NCBI GenBank assembly: GCA_040772505.1
Contig: JAXGYA010000003.1
Location: 186,001 to 250,000 of the forward strand
Origin: Mariniphaga sp040772505
Lineage (GTDB): Bacteria > Bacteroidota > Bacteroidia > Bacteroidales > Prolixibacteraceae
Reading direction: 5' to 3'
DNA length: 64,000 nucleotides
Position numbers and translations under genes: made by a program. Below, piece after piece: positions 17,612 through 26,702 of this stretch (the first letter of the stretch is position 1; every line of letters begins with the position of its first letter). The notes beneath the pieces are model-generated. The model was not told where the DNA came from, did no database searches, and saw only the letters and a program-made list of their open reading frames with translations.

Positions 17612-18600
17612 TATTCATTCAGTATTTGCCAGATTTTATCCTTTAGCTGAGGAATATTCAAGCCGGTCAGCGATGAAAAGAACAGGTGAGGAATACCTTT
17701 CAGCTCTTTGCTTATCTCCTTCATCAGCTCCTCATCCAGCAAATCGGCTTTACTCACAGCCAGATACCGCTGCTTGTCAAGCAGCTCGGGATTGTATTTT
17801 TCCAGTTCGTTCAAAAGAATTCTGTATTCATTCAGGTGGTTGGCGCTGTCGGCAGGCACAATGAACAGCAGCATGGAATTGCGTTCGATGTGTCTGAGAA
17901 ATCTCAATCCAAGCCCTTTCCCTTCGTGTGCACCTTCAATAATTCCTGGGATATCTGCCATCACAAAGGAATTATGTTCACGATATTCCACAATTCCCAG
18001 ATTTGGAGCAAGGGTTGTAAAAGGATAGTCAGCAATTTTGGGTTTTGCGGCAGAGACCACCGACAACAGGGTTGATTTTCCGGCGCTGGGAAAACCTACA
18101 AGTCCAACATCAGCCAATAATTTCAACTCTAAAATTTTCCAGCCCTCTTCACCCTCCTCTCCGGGCTGGGCATATCGCGGTGTCTGATTCACTGATGATT
18201 TAAAGTGGACATTTCCCAACCCACCGCGACCACCGCGCATCAATATCTTTTGCTCATCGTGATCAGTGATTTCAAAAATTTGTTCACCGGTTTCATCATC
18301 CCGCACAATGGTTCCCAGGGGCACTTCAATGATTACATCTTTTCCGTCGGCGCCGGTTTTATTCTGGGAACTTCCCTGCACGCCATTTCCTGCCAATATG
18401 TGTTTTTGAAATTTCAGATGAAGAAGTGTCCATTTATTCCGGTTGCCTTTCAGAATAACATGACCTCCCCTCCCTCCGTCGCCGCCGTCGGGTCCGCCCT
18501 TCGGCACAAATTTTTCGCGGCGCAAATGGGCAGAGCCTGCTCCTCCCTTTCCGGATTTGCAAAAAATCTTTATATAGTCAATGAAGTTCGATTCTGCCAT
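17611..18600 (-). CDS. obgE: Obg-family GTPase
   Basis: Start at the ATG giving MAESNFIDYIKIFCKSGKGG; five extra upstream codons are not typical. The glycine-rich Obg fold (AGSAHLRREKFVPKGGPDGGDGGRGG) is followed by the G domain: GFPSAGKST (G1), PFTTLAPNLG, DIPGIIEGAHEGKGLG (G3), SKADLL (G4, with Ser for the usual Asn) and SSLTG (G5). 329 residues with no long C-terminal OCT domain. It acts in large ribosomal subunit maturation and stringent control. Downstream of adk and coupled to the PAP2 gene. Confidence 0.96.
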   Translation of the reverse strand: MAESNFIDYIKIFCKSGKGGAGSAHLRREKFVPKGGPDGGDGGRGGHVILKGNRNKWTLLHLKFQKHILAGNGVQGSSQNKTGADGKDVIIEVPLGTIVRDDETGEQIFEITDHDEQKILMRGGRGGLGNVHFKSSVNQTPRYAQPGEEGEEGWKILELKLLADVGLVGFPSAGKSTLLSVVSAAKPKIADYPFTTLAPNLGIVEYREHNSFVMADIPGIIEGAHEGKGLGLRFLRHIERNSMLLFIVPADSANHLNEYRILLNELEKYNPELLDKQRYLAVSKADLLDEELMKEISKELKGIPHLFFSSLTGLNIPQLKDKIWQILNE

Positions 18601-18655
18601 ATTTCTCCTTTCCAATTTCTAACCTGCCCGAAATTTAACTAAACTTTAAAAAACT

Positions 18656-19228
18656 TTAAAGTTTTTCAACAACAGCTTTCAGCCGGTCTGCTATATCCTG
18701 TATGGTTCCCTTTCCACTTATTCCGTAGTGTTTCCCCTGTTTTTTATAATATTCAATGAGCGGCAAAGTTTTTTCGTTATACACATTGATACGGTACTCA
18801 ATAACAGACTGTTCCTGGTCATCGATACGTCCATATTTTAGTCCCCTGCCTATCAGACGGCGAATAAGCTCTTGTTTTTCAACTTCAAGACTTAACATTC
18901 CTGAAATTGACATACAGTTTTTACAGAGCAATTCATCCAGCGCTTCTGCCTGAGCAACCGTGCGGGGAAAGCCGTCAAAAACGAAGCCCTTCACGTTCTG
19001 ACAAGAATTCAGCTTGTTTTTTATAACATCAATCACAAGCTCATCCGGCACAAGATTGCCCTTGTCCATAAACTTTTTGGCTTTTTTGCCAAGTTCAGTT
19101 CCATTCTTTATTTCCGCTCGCAACAGCTCACCGGTTGAAATGTGAATCAATCCGAACGTTTTAATTAACAGTTCGGCCTGAGTACCCTTTCCTGCTCCGG
19201 GTGCTCCAAATAATATCAGATTTAACAT
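18656..19228 (-). CDS. adk: adenylate kinase (short LID form)
   Basis: 190 residues. P-loop GAPGAGKGTQAELL, STGELLRAEI, and DGFPRTVAQAEAL are adenylate kinase signatures. After R(R)LIGRG the LID is short and lacks the zinc-finger cysteines. It equilibrates ATP, ADP and AMP. hpt lies 17 bases upstream, so hpt-adk-obgE-PAP2 looks like one transcription unit. The stop overlaps a run of AACTTTAAAGTT repeats before obgE. Confidence 0.97.
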   Translation of the reverse strand: MLNLILFGAPGAGKGTQAELLIKTFGLIHISTGELLRAEIKNGTELGKKAKKFMDKGNLVPDELVIDVIKNKLNSCQNVKGFVFDGFPRTVAQAEALDELLCKNCMSISGMLSLEVEKQELIRRLIGRGLKYGRIDDQEQSVIEYRINVYNEKTLPLIEYYKKQGKHYGISGKGTIQDIADRLKAVVEKL

Positions 19229-19245
19229 GAGTTAATTATTATTCA

Positions 19246-19785
19246 TTAATTAATTTCTGAATAAATATCAGTGAGATTACGCCCATGTCCGTTATAGTCC
19301 AAACCGTAACCTAAGATAAAATCATTCGGAATTTCCATACCTACATAGTCCAGGTTTACTTTTTCTTTAATTGAATCTGGCTTTATGAGCAGAGAAGCAA
19401 ACAGCACTTCATGCGGATTTTGCTTTTGCAAAACTTCATTAATACTGGAAATAGTCAGTCCGCTATCCACTATATCTTCAAGAACAACTACTGTTCGTCC
19501 CTCAATATTTTCATTTAATCCGATGAGTTGCTTAACTTGTCCGGATGTTTTATCTCCCTGATAGGAAGCAAGTTTAACAAAAGAGATTTCAGCTTCCATC
19601 AGGTTTATGCGCTTAAACAGCTCGGCTGCAAACATAAAGGCGCCATTGAGAATACAGATAAACAACGGGTTTTTTCCTGCCAGGTCAAGATTCATTTTTT
19701 CTGCCATGTTTTCAACAACAGAGGTAATCTGCTCATAAGAAATGTAAAGTCGAAAGGTTTTATCGTGAATTTTTATTTGTTTCAT
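19246..19785 (-). CDS. hpt: hypoxanthine phosphoribosyltransferase
   Basis: 179 residues from the ATG at 19785 (a TTG one codon earlier is less likely). The PRPP-binding motif VVVLEDIVDSGLTISSI and the ILNGAFMFAAEL and DYVGMEIPNDFILGYGLDY regions identify a type I hypoxanthine (guanine) phosphoribosyltransferase. It salvages hypoxanthine/guanine to IMP/GMP. First gene of hpt-adk-obgE-PAP2 and divergent from purE, separated by about 110 bases. Confidence 0.96.
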   Translation of the reverse strand: MKQIKIHDKTFRLYISYEQITSVVENMAEKMNLDLAGKNPLFICILNGAFMFAAELFKRINLMEAEISFVKLASYQGDKTSGQVKQLIGLNENIEGRTVVVLEDIVDSGLTISSINEVLQKQNPHEVLFASLLIKPDSIKEKVNLDYVGMEIPNDFILGYGLDYNGHGRNLTDIYSEIN

Positions 19786-19897
19786 CAACGAAAGTTTATT
19801 TTTACAAGTGCCTTTTATGCGCTATTTTCGTCAGAAAATTGTTTTTTGGCAAATTAACAAAACAAAACGGTTAACCGGAAATATAAAATTGTAAAAA

Positions 19898-20404
19898 ATG
19901 AAATCTAAAGTAAGTATTATCATGGGCAGCACATCCGATTTGGATGTTATGGCTAAAGCAGCACAGATTCTGGACGAATTTGAAATTCCTTTTGAGATGA
20001 ATGCGCTGTCGGCACACCGTACTCCTGATGAGGTGGAAAGGTTTGCAAAAAATGCTAAAGAGCGCGGAATAAAGGTGATTATTGCCGGCGCCGGAATGGC
20101 TGCCCATTTGCCCGGAGTGATTGCCGCAATGACTCCGCTGCCTGTTATCGGAGTTCCCATCAAAGTTTCTCTCGAAGGATTTGATTCTATCCTCTCTATT
20201 TTGCAGATGCCACCTGGGATTCCGGTAGCCACTGTTGCCGTCAACGGCGCAATGAACGCAGCAATTCTTGCAGTGCAAATGATTGCCACCGGAGATGAAA
20301 ACCTGATGAAAAAGATTATTGATTATAAAGAGAGTCTGAAACAGAAAATCGTGAAAGCAAACGATGAGCTTTCAGAAGTGAAATACAGGTTTAAAACCAA
20401 CTGA
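19898..20404 (+). CDS. purE: N5-carboxyaminoimidazole ribonucleotide mutase
   Basis: 168 residues, class I PurE: IIMGSTSDLDVMAKAAQIL, ALSAHRTPDEV, IAGAGMAAHLPGV and the Gly/Pro-rich QMPPGIPVATVAVNGAMNAA. It converts N5-CAIR to CAIR in purine synthesis. The usual partner purK is not in the window. It is followed after 25 bases by the PorV/PorQ-like gene, so a shared transcript is possible. Confidence 0.97.
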   Translation: MKSKVSIIMGSTSDLDVMAKAAQILDEFEIPFEMNALSAHRTPDEVERFAKNAKERGIKVIIAGAGMAAHLPGVIAAMTPLPVIGVPIKVSLEGFDSILSILQMPPGIPVATVAVNGAMNAAILAVQMIATGDENLMKKIIDYKESLKQKIVKANDELSEVKYRFKTN

Positions 20405-20429
20405 TCTTCAGTTAACATAACCAAGCGCA

Positions 20430-21269
20430 ATGAAACAAAACCATTTTAAAACCGGATTTTTAAAACTGTTAATTGTAATTCTCTTCCAGGGAATTGGAAA
20501 GTTTTCATTTGCTATTGAAAATCATCCTGCCGGTGCACGTTCATCAGCTCTTTCTCACGCTTCCGTTTCATTCTCTGACTTGTGGGCTACATTCCACAAT
20601 CAGGCAGGAATTGCTGCTGTGAGCGAGTTTTCAGCAGGTTTCTTTTACGAATCAAGGTTCGGCATTGACCTCCTCTCCCTCTCTGCCGGTTCGGTTGTGC
20701 TTCCTTCGGGAAATGGAGCGTTTGGAGTAAGTTTCTTTCAGTTTGGAAAAAAATCATACAAGGAAAACAAATTAGGAGTGGCTTATGCGCTTCAACTATC
20801 GGAAAAATGGAGTGCCGGAATCCAATTGGATTACATTGCCGGCGTTTTTCCTGAAAATGTACGGCACAAAGGATTTGCAACCTTTGAAACGGGAGTGATT
20901 TACCGGCCAGCAGATAAATTACATTTTGGCGCACATCTGTTCAACCCGGTGAAGGGCGGAATTCAAACAGTTGCCGGCAAACAGGATATGCCTGTAGTTT
21001 TCCGCGCCGGCGGCAATTACTGTTTTGGCGAAATGGTATTGTTTGCTTTTGAAGCTGAAAAAGAGAATAAAAATCCGGCACTTGTGAAGGCGGGCATAGA
21101 GTTTTTGCCAGCAGAAAACCTGTTTTTGCGAATTGGCGCTTCAGGCAGACCATTCAAATACACCGCAGGATTTGGCTATAAAACGGAGAAAATTTCGGCT
21201 GACATAGGATTTGGTTATCATGCAAATCTGGGTACTACTCCATCGGTTTCCATTCAATTTCAGCTCTGA
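20430..21269 (+). CDS. PorV/PorQ-like outer-membrane beta-barrel protein
   Basis: 279 residues with a signal peptide (hydrophobic LKLLIVILFQGIG, cleavage near FAIEN). The mature N-terminus AGARSSALSHASVSFSDLWATFHNQAGIA has the pattern of the PorV/PorQ family (GARSxALGxAxVAxxDxWAxFxNPAGLA) linked to type IX secretion or long-chain-like barrels. The rest is strand-rich and ends in a typical aromatic barrel strand (PSVSIQFQL). The stop overlaps the next start by one base (TGATG), so the two are coupled. Specific function unknown. Confidence 0.72.
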   Translation: MKQNHFKTGFLKLLIVILFQGIGKFSFAIENHPAGARSSALSHASVSFSDLWATFHNQAGIAAVSEFSAGFFYESRFGIDLLSLSAGSVVLPSGNGAFGVSFFQFGKKSYKENKLGVAYALQLSEKWSAGIQLDYIAGVFPENVRHKGFATFETGVIYRPADKLHFGAHLFNPVKGGIQTVAGKQDMPVVFRAGGNYCFGEMVLFAFEAEKENKNPALVKAGIEFLPAENLFLRIGASGRPFKYTAGFGYKTEKISADIGFGYHANLGTTPSVSIQFQL

Positions 21270-23311
21270 TGAAACGTTTGCTCAAATATACAATTCCTGT
21301 CCTGCTGGCAGCTATTTCGAAAATAGCGCTCGCACAAAACGGAGGAGCTGAAACTCAGATTGAAACAATTATTGAATCCATAATTGAGCAGTTAGGTGAA
21401 GAGGCAGATGCTGCCCTTATCATCGAAGACATTGAGGAGTTTGCCGCAAACCCTTTGAATATCAATACTGCTACCCGTGAGCAGTTATCACGGCTGCATC
21501 TTCTTGACGATATCCAAATTCAAAAACTTTTAGAATACCTTAAAACATTCGGTCCGGCAATAACTATTTATGAATTGAACACCATTGATGGTTTCAGTCC
21601 GGAGCTGCTGATGAAAATGGAGCCTTTCATCCGATTTGGAGAAGCTGAAAAAAAAGCGCAGACAATGGGCGAAATGTTAAAATATGGTCGGCATGAACTG
21701 ATGCTGCGCACATTGGGAACGGTTCAAAAAGCGCGCGGATATAAGGAAAAAGATGACGGGACAACTCACTATGAAGGGAATCGTCTAAGGTATTACACCC
21801 GATACAGGTACCAATCGGGCGAAAATATTTCAGCGGGAATTACTGCCGAAAAAGACCCGGGAGAGGCATTTTTCGCAGGTTCCAACAAATACGGTTTCGA
21901 CTTCTATTCTGCTCACTTAAGTTTCAAGGTCAGTCCGGTGTTTGAAAAAATTACCGTTGGAGATTTTGTGGTACGGAGCGGACAGGGACTTGTGCTATGG
22001 CAGGGATATTCATTCAATAAATCGGTGAACACGCTGAACATTTCCAAAACTAATCAGGGTGTCAGACCATATACCTCCACCGATGAAAATCAGTTTTTCA
22101 GAGGTATTTCCACTTCTCTAAAGCTGGGAGAAATTCGGTTGAGTTTATTTTATTCTCAAAAAAACCGGGATGGGAACCTGGCTTTTTCAGACTCTTTGGC
22201 AAATTATTTCACCAGCCTGCAAACTTCAGGATATCATCGAACGGCAAGCGAAATCGAAGACAAAAACAGTGTTAATGACCTGAATGCGGGAGCTGTTGTT
22301 TCATGGCAATACCAAAACTTCAAAATTGGTACTACTCTACTTTACCGGCAATTCAATATGCCGTTTATCCGGAGCAATCAGCTTTATAACCAGTTCCGTT
22401 TTCAAGGAAAAGAGAACCATGCCACAAGTATCGACTATCTTTTCAGCAAAGGAAAATATCAGCTGTTTGGTGAGGCAGCCGTTTCCAAATCCAATGGCAA
22501 AGCAATATTGCAAGGTGCAACCGCACACCTGCACGACCAGATTCAGATCTCCTCACTGTTTCGCCATTTTGACAAAAACTACCATGCCATGTGGGCAAAT
22601 CCTTTTGCAGAAGGGAGTTCGGCTGCCAACGAAACAGGGCTCTATTTTGGCACACGCATCTTACCAGTAAAATTTGTCTCACTCTCTGCCTATTCCGACA
22701 TGTATCGTTCGGAGTGGATAAATTTCACCACAACGGGGCCATCACGGGGATGGGATGTTTTTGCACAGGCAGATTTCCGTCCTTCGCGAAAAGTAAATTT
22801 TTATCTGAGATACAAAAACGAAGAGAAAGAACAAAAGTTCAGAATTGAGGAAAAGTATGAAGACCATCCTGAACAGTTCAGAAAATCGAGACTGCATTTT
22901 CAGTACAATTTTTCAGAGGTAATAACACTGAAAACCCGGGCAGAGCATGTCTTCTACAAAGGATTGGAAAAAGAAAACGGCTGGATGATTTTTCAGGACA
23001 TTCAGTATTCACCGAGAAGTTTCCCGCTCAATCTTTCGGCGCGCATTGCATGGTTTAATACCGAAAGCTACAGCTCCAGAATTTACGCATATGAGAATGA
23101 TCTGCTCTACACATTTTCTGTTCCTGCTTTTTTTGGCAAAGGATTACGCAACTATTTGAATCTAAAGTATAAAATTTCCGAAAAGACGGAAATTTGGTTT
23201 AAAATGGCAAACACCTGGCAAAATGGCGCAGAATCAATCAGTTCCGGATATAATGAAATAACCGGACCACACAAAACAGAGGTGAAATTTCAGCTGAGGT
23301 TGAAAATGTGA
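21269..23311 (+). CDS. exported helix-hairpin-helix protein with large barrel-like domain
   Basis: 680 residues with a signal peptide ending near IALAQ. Residues about 50-115 hold ComEA-like helix-hairpin-helix units (NPLNINTATREQLSRLHLL, LNTIDGFSPELLMKMEPF). From about 130 on, the protein is a long series of amphipathic strands (YTRYRYQSGENISAGI, GLYFGTRILPVKFVSLSAY) ending KTEVKFQLRLKM, suggesting an outer-membrane barrel. This HHH-barrel pairing recurs in Bacteroidota and is uncharacterised; a helical plug or DNA uptake role would be speculation. Coupled to the preceding PorV/PorQ-like gene. Confidence 0.75.
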   Translation: MKRLLKYTIPVLLAAISKIALAQNGGAETQIETIIESIIEQLGEEADAALIIEDIEEFAANPLNINTATREQLSRLHLLDDIQIQKLLEYLKTFGPAITIYELNTIDGFSPELLMKMEPFIRFGEAEKKAQTMGEMLKYGRHELMLRTLGTVQKARGYKEKDDGTTHYEGNRLRYYTRYRYQSGENISAGITAEKDPGEAFFAGSNKYGFDFYSAHLSFKVSPVFEKITVGDFVVRSGQGLVLWQGYSFNKSVNTLNISKTNQGVRPYTSTDENQFFRGISTSLKLGEIRLSLFYSQKNRDGNLAFSDSLANYFTSLQTSGYHRTASEIEDKNSVNDLNAGAVVSWQYQNFKIGTTLLYRQFNMPFIRSNQLYNQFRFQGKENHATSIDYLFSKGKYQLFGEAAVSKSNGKAILQGATAHLHDQIQISSLFRHFDKNYHAMWANPFAEGSSAANETGLYFGTRILPVKFVSLSAYSDMYRSEWINFTTTGPSRGWDVFAQADFRPSRKVNFYLRYKNEEKEQKFRIEEKYEDHPEQFRKSRLHFQYNFSEVITLKTRAEHVFYKGLEKENGWMIFQDIQYSPRSFPLNLSARIAWFNTESYSSRIYAYENDLLYTFSVPAFFGKGLRNYLNLKYKISEKTEIWFKMANTWQNGAESISSGYNEITGPHKTEVKFQLRLKM

Positions 23312-23354
23312 TTCTGAATTCGTTACTTTGCCACGTAATAAAAATGATTTTAAT

Positions 23355-24488
23355 ATGGAATTTAATTTCGATGACATTCGTCCATACACCAACGAAGAGG
23401 CAAATGAAAAGATTAAGATGGTGGTTGATGACCCCGTTTTTGACAGGGTGCTTATGCATCTTTATAAAGCCCGCCCAAAAATTGAAATGGTGAAAAAGCA
23501 GTTAAAAACAATTCAAACCATTGAGGAACTGCAGGGAACTTTTATTTACGACTTGTTAAACTGGATCATCAACAAAACTTCGGACGGCTTGTCCTGCACA
23601 GGGATTGAAAAGTTAGACAAAACCAAACCTTATCTTTTTATTTCAAACCACCGCGACATTATTTTGGATGCAGCCCTGCTCAACTATCTCATTTTTGAAA
23701 AGGGTATGAACACCACACAGATTGCCATCGGAAATAATCTTTTACTCTATGAGTGGATCGAGCATACCGTTAAACTGAACCGCGCTTTTATTATCAAAAG
23801 AAACCTTCCACCCCGTGAATTGCTGAATGCTTCACAAAAAGTTTCATCATTTATCCGAAAATCCATCACTGAAGATAACCTGTCGGTTTGGATTGCCCAG
23901 CGCGAAGGGCGCACAAAGGACGGAGCCGACAAAACTCAGGAGAGCGTACTTAAAATGCTGAACATGAGCAACAAGAAAAGTTTTTCCGAAGGGTTTAACG
24001 AGCTGAATATCGTGCCGGTTTCCATTTCATACGAAATTGAGCCCTGCGGGCTGGCAAAAATGAAAGAGCTCATAAAAAAAGAGCGATACGGACAAACGAA
24101 AACCAGTAGAGATGATTTAAAAAGCATGTCCATGGGCATTTTTAATCCCAAAGGCAGAATGCGTTTTTCGTTTGGCGAGATGATAAAAGTTGGCGAACAG
24201 GACATCAACGAACAAAATAATCACAGAATCAGAAGGGTTGCAGAAGAGATCGACACACAGATTTATGCAAACTTCAAACTCTGGCCCAACAATTATATTG
24301 CCTATGACATGCTCATGCCCGAGTCTAAATTTAAGCACAAGTATTCGTCGGAAGAAAAAAGAAACTTCAAAACCATGCTCCAGCAGGCAATGATTTTTAT
24401 CGACTTTCCCATAACCGACATTCAGGAAAGATTCCTGAAAATATATGCCAACCCAGTGATTAACAAAATGAATACGGTGAATTTATGA
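23355..24488 (+). CDS. 1-acylglycerol-3-phosphate acyltransferase-like protein
   Basis: Start set at the ATG at 23355 (an in-frame TTG 27 bases upstream is less likely), giving 377 residues. The PlsC-family motif NHRDIILD (NHxxxxD) identifies the acyltransferase core, followed by IIKRNLPPRE and VWIAQREGRTKDG (the substrate-binding EGTR-like block). The C-terminal 120 residues are charged and extend beyond usual PlsC length. It probably acylates a lipid or lipid-like acceptor at the membrane face. It stands alone, convergent with recJ. Confidence 0.82.
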   Translation: MEFNFDDIRPYTNEEANEKIKMVVDDPVFDRVLMHLYKARPKIEMVKKQLKTIQTIEELQGTFIYDLLNWIINKTSDGLSCTGIEKLDKTKPYLFISNHRDIILDAALLNYLIFEKGMNTTQIAIGNNLLLYEWIEHTVKLNRAFIIKRNLPPRELLNASQKVSSFIRKSITEDNLSVWIAQREGRTKDGADKTQESVLKMLNMSNKKSFSEGFNELNIVPVSISYEIEPCGLAKMKELIKKERYGQTKTSRDDLKSMSMGIFNPKGRMRFSFGEMIKVGEQDINEQNNHRIRRVAEEIDTQIYANFKLWPNNYIAYDMLMPESKFKHKYSSEEKRNFKTMLQQAMIFIDFPITDIQERFLKIYANPVINKMNTVNL

Positions 24489-24549
24489 CAAATGAGCCTG
24501 TAATAATCTGACATATATAAAAGCACACGGAAATCTCAGATAAATTCAT

Positions 24550-26274
24550 TCAGAAAATATCCCTTTTTTTAATGTCGCGGATGAAGAGTTGCAGACTGGT
24601 TTTTCCCCGATATTCATTTTCGGTGATTGAATAACATACATCAAAGGGCAAGCCTGAGGTAATCAAGTCAAATTTATCGGATTGACCGAACGCTATGCCT
24701 GAGAAAATCCCGGAATTCACATCAGGCTCCACCAGATCCAGTTTCAGGTGTTCCTGATTTTTACCCACAAGCTTGCTTGTGCCGGCATCAAACACATCTT
24801 CAGTCACAAAAACCGGTGTCAGGTTATGTGGCCCAAACGGAGCAAATTGCTTTAATATCCGGTAGAAGCGGGGATTTATCTCACTTAGCGTAATTTTAGC
24901 GTCCACCTCTATGGTTTGCATCTGAGAGGAGTCTGTCAGCTGATTTGTAACAATTTCTTCAAACCTTCTTCTGAATTCGGGAATATTTTCAATTTTGATA
25001 GTCAGTCCGGCAGCGTACATGTGTCCGCCGTAGGATTCCAGCAAATCGCTGCATTGCCCGATGGCTTCATATAAATCAAAATCCCTGACCGAGCGCGCCG
25101 AACCTGTTGCCATGCCATTCGATTCGGTTAAAATTATGGTGGGGCGGTAAAATTGTTCGGTAACACGTGAGGCAACAATTCCGACAACACCCTTATGCCA
25201 GTCGCGGTTATACAGAACCGTGCTGTTCATGTTCTTCAGCTCAGGGTCGTTCTCAATCATATAGAGTGCATCCATGGTGATGTCACGATCAAGTGTTTTC
25301 CGGATTTCATTAAAGGAATCGATCTCTTCGCCAAGAATGTCCGATTTGTCTTCATCGTTGGAAATCAGGATCTGAACTGATTTTTTCCCGTGTTCAATTC
25401 GCCCGGAAGCATTCAGGCGTGGTCCGATTTTAAACACAATGTCGTTTATGGTAATTTCACTTCCGGTTATTCCGGCAAGGTTAATAATGGTTTGCAATCC
25501 CATTCCCGGGTTGGAATTCAGTTTTTTCAAACCGTAATATGCCAGCACCCGGTTTTCGCCGGTGATGGGGACGATATCGGACGCTATGCTCACGACGACC
25601 AGATCCAACAAATCATATATTTCCTCCAAATCAATATTATTCTTCTGGCAAAAACCCTGTAATAGCTTGAATCCCACTCCACAACCGGAAAGCTCCTTAT
25701 AGGGATAGTTGCAATCGGGCTGCTTGGGGTCGAGAACTGCCACTGCCGGCGGAACCTCTTCGTCGGGATTGTGATGGTCGCAAATGATGAAATCAAGACC
25801 GCGATCACGCGCATCCGCAATTTTCTCGACCGCTTTAATTCCACAATCCAATGCAATTATCAGCGAAAAATCATTCTCAACGGCATAATCTATACTTTTG
25901 GGTGAAATCCCGTAACCTTCACTATATCTATCAGGAATATAATACTCAATATGGTCAAACCGCTGTCTTAAAAATGTATAGACCATGGCAACAGAGGTTG
26001 TTCCGTCCACATCATAATCCCCGTAAATCATCACTTTCTCCTGATTGGCTATTGCCTGTTCAAGGCGTTCAACCGCTTTGTCCATGTCTTTCATCAGGAA
26101 GGGATCGTGAAGATCGCTCAACCGCGGACGGAAAAAAGCCTTAGCTTCATTAAATGTGGTAATCCCACGCTGCACCAGCAACCGCGCCAACGTCATACTG
26201 ACATTAAGCGCAACCGAAAGGTGCTTGATTTCTATGGGATCACCCTGTTTTTTAAACTCCCAGTTCTTTTCCAT
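24550..26274 (-). CDS. recJ: single-stranded-DNA 5'-3' exonuclease RecJ
   Basis: 574 residues from the ATG at 26274. DHH phosphoesterase motifs: IYGDYDVDGTTSVAM, ALDCGIK, FIICDHHNPDEE, then the DHHA1 motif GGHMYAAGLTI and the C-terminal OB region (RILKQFAPFGPHNLTPVF). RecJ degrades single-stranded DNA from the 5' end in recombination and mismatch repair. A candidate promoter lies 30-60 bases upstream in the large shared intergenic region with ppdK. Confidence 0.97.
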   Translation of the reverse strand: MEKNWEFKKQGDPIEIKHLSVALNVSMTLARLLVQRGITTFNEAKAFFRPRLSDLHDPFLMKDMDKAVERLEQAIANQEKVMIYGDYDVDGTTSVAMVYTFLRQRFDHIEYYIPDRYSEGYGISPKSIDYAVENDFSLIIALDCGIKAVEKIADARDRGLDFIICDHHNPDEEVPPAVAVLDPKQPDCNYPYKELSGCGVGFKLLQGFCQKNNIDLEEIYDLLDLVVVSIASDIVPITGENRVLAYYGLKKLNSNPGMGLQTIINLAGITGSEITINDIVFKIGPRLNASGRIEHGKKSVQILISNDEDKSDILGEEIDSFNEIRKTLDRDITMDALYMIENDPELKNMNSTVLYNRDWHKGVVGIVASRVTEQFYRPTIILTESNGMATGSARSVRDFDLYEAIGQCSDLLESYGGHMYAAGLTIKIENIPEFRRRFEEIVTNQLTDSSQMQTIEVDAKITLSEINPRFYRILKQFAPFGPHNLTPVFVTEDVFDAGTSKLVGKNQEHLKLDLVEPDVNSGIFSGIAFGQSDKFDLITSGLPFDVCYSITENEYRGKTSLQLFIRDIKKRDIF

Positions 26275-26303
26275 CAATGTTGATTTTTCCTTTTTATGAT
26301 TTA

Positions 26304-26334
26304 CAAAGATAGCATTTGCATCCGATTTAACAGA
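26304..26334 (-). promoter_or_regulatory. candidate promoter for recJ
   Basis: On the minus strand TCTG, 19 bases, then TATCTTTG (TAnnTTTG). The -7 match is good and the -33 match is imperfect. Confidence 0.4.
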
Positions 26335-26465
26335 CGGCTTCGGCTTTCAAAACCAAAATCAAATCGAAGGTTTACTCATTTCAGAAAACATAATAATCCG
26401 TCTATTTAATTCGTCTGAAAAAACCAAAAAGTGCAATTTCAACTCTAATTTCCTTTTTTAGCAGA

Positions 26466-26495
26466 GGCAAATTGTCTTTTCCGATGGCAAATTGT
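26466..26495. repeat. two GGCAAATTGT direct repeats with 20-base period
   Basis: GGCAAATTGT occurs at 26466-26475 and again at 26486-26495. The period of 20 bases is close to two helical turns, the arrangement expected for a dimeric regulator binding direct repeats (as for LytTR-type regulators). Regulatory role is inferred. Confidence 0.45.
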
Positions 26496-26556
26496 AGTTC
26501 TCGATTTATACGAATATCATCGGGATGAAGAAGGGTAATAAAATTGTATAAAATTA

Positions 26557-26589
26557 AAAAAGCAGGAATGTGCTACACCCCTGCTTTTT
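26557..26589 (+). terminator. compound hairpin, terminator-like, upstream of a leader-like block
   Basis: A 10-bp outer stem (AAAAAGCAGG with CCTGCTTTTT) encloses a 3-bp inner stem (GTG/CAC with loop CTA). The T-run makes it look intrinsic, but no plus-strand gene ends here; on the minus strand it lies upstream of recJ. It is followed by CTAACTAAACTTGCAAAC and an ATG. It could be the terminator or structured leader of a lost gene, or a small RNA. Confidence 0.5.
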
Positions 26590-26664
26590 CACCCTAACTA
26601 AACTTGCAAACTATGAAAAAATCACCTTTAAACCAAATGAAGTTACAAACTTAAAAATTAATTG

Positions 26665-26702
26665 TGTTAACAGGCTTCAATGAAAGTTAACAAATGTTAA
26701 CA
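26665..26702. repeat. GTTAACA cluster, candidate operator of ppdK
   Basis: TGTTAACA (26665-26672), AGTTAACA (26685-26692) and TGTTAACA (26695-26702). The last two form a 16-base near-palindrome (GTTAACAAATGTTAAC) and the first copy sits 20 bases upstream of the second. Such spaced palindromes suggest a regulator site before ppdK, whose ATG is about 160 bases downstream. The regulator is unknown. Confidence 0.4.

Noticed and set aside
18636..18662. AACTTTAAAGTT repeats after adk as a terminator
   Set aside because: Pure A/T stem inside an operon with obgE close behind; probably low-complexity sequence.
26613..26654. 13-codon ORF as a separate gene
   Set aside because: Too short to support as coding; kept only as part of a leader-like element.
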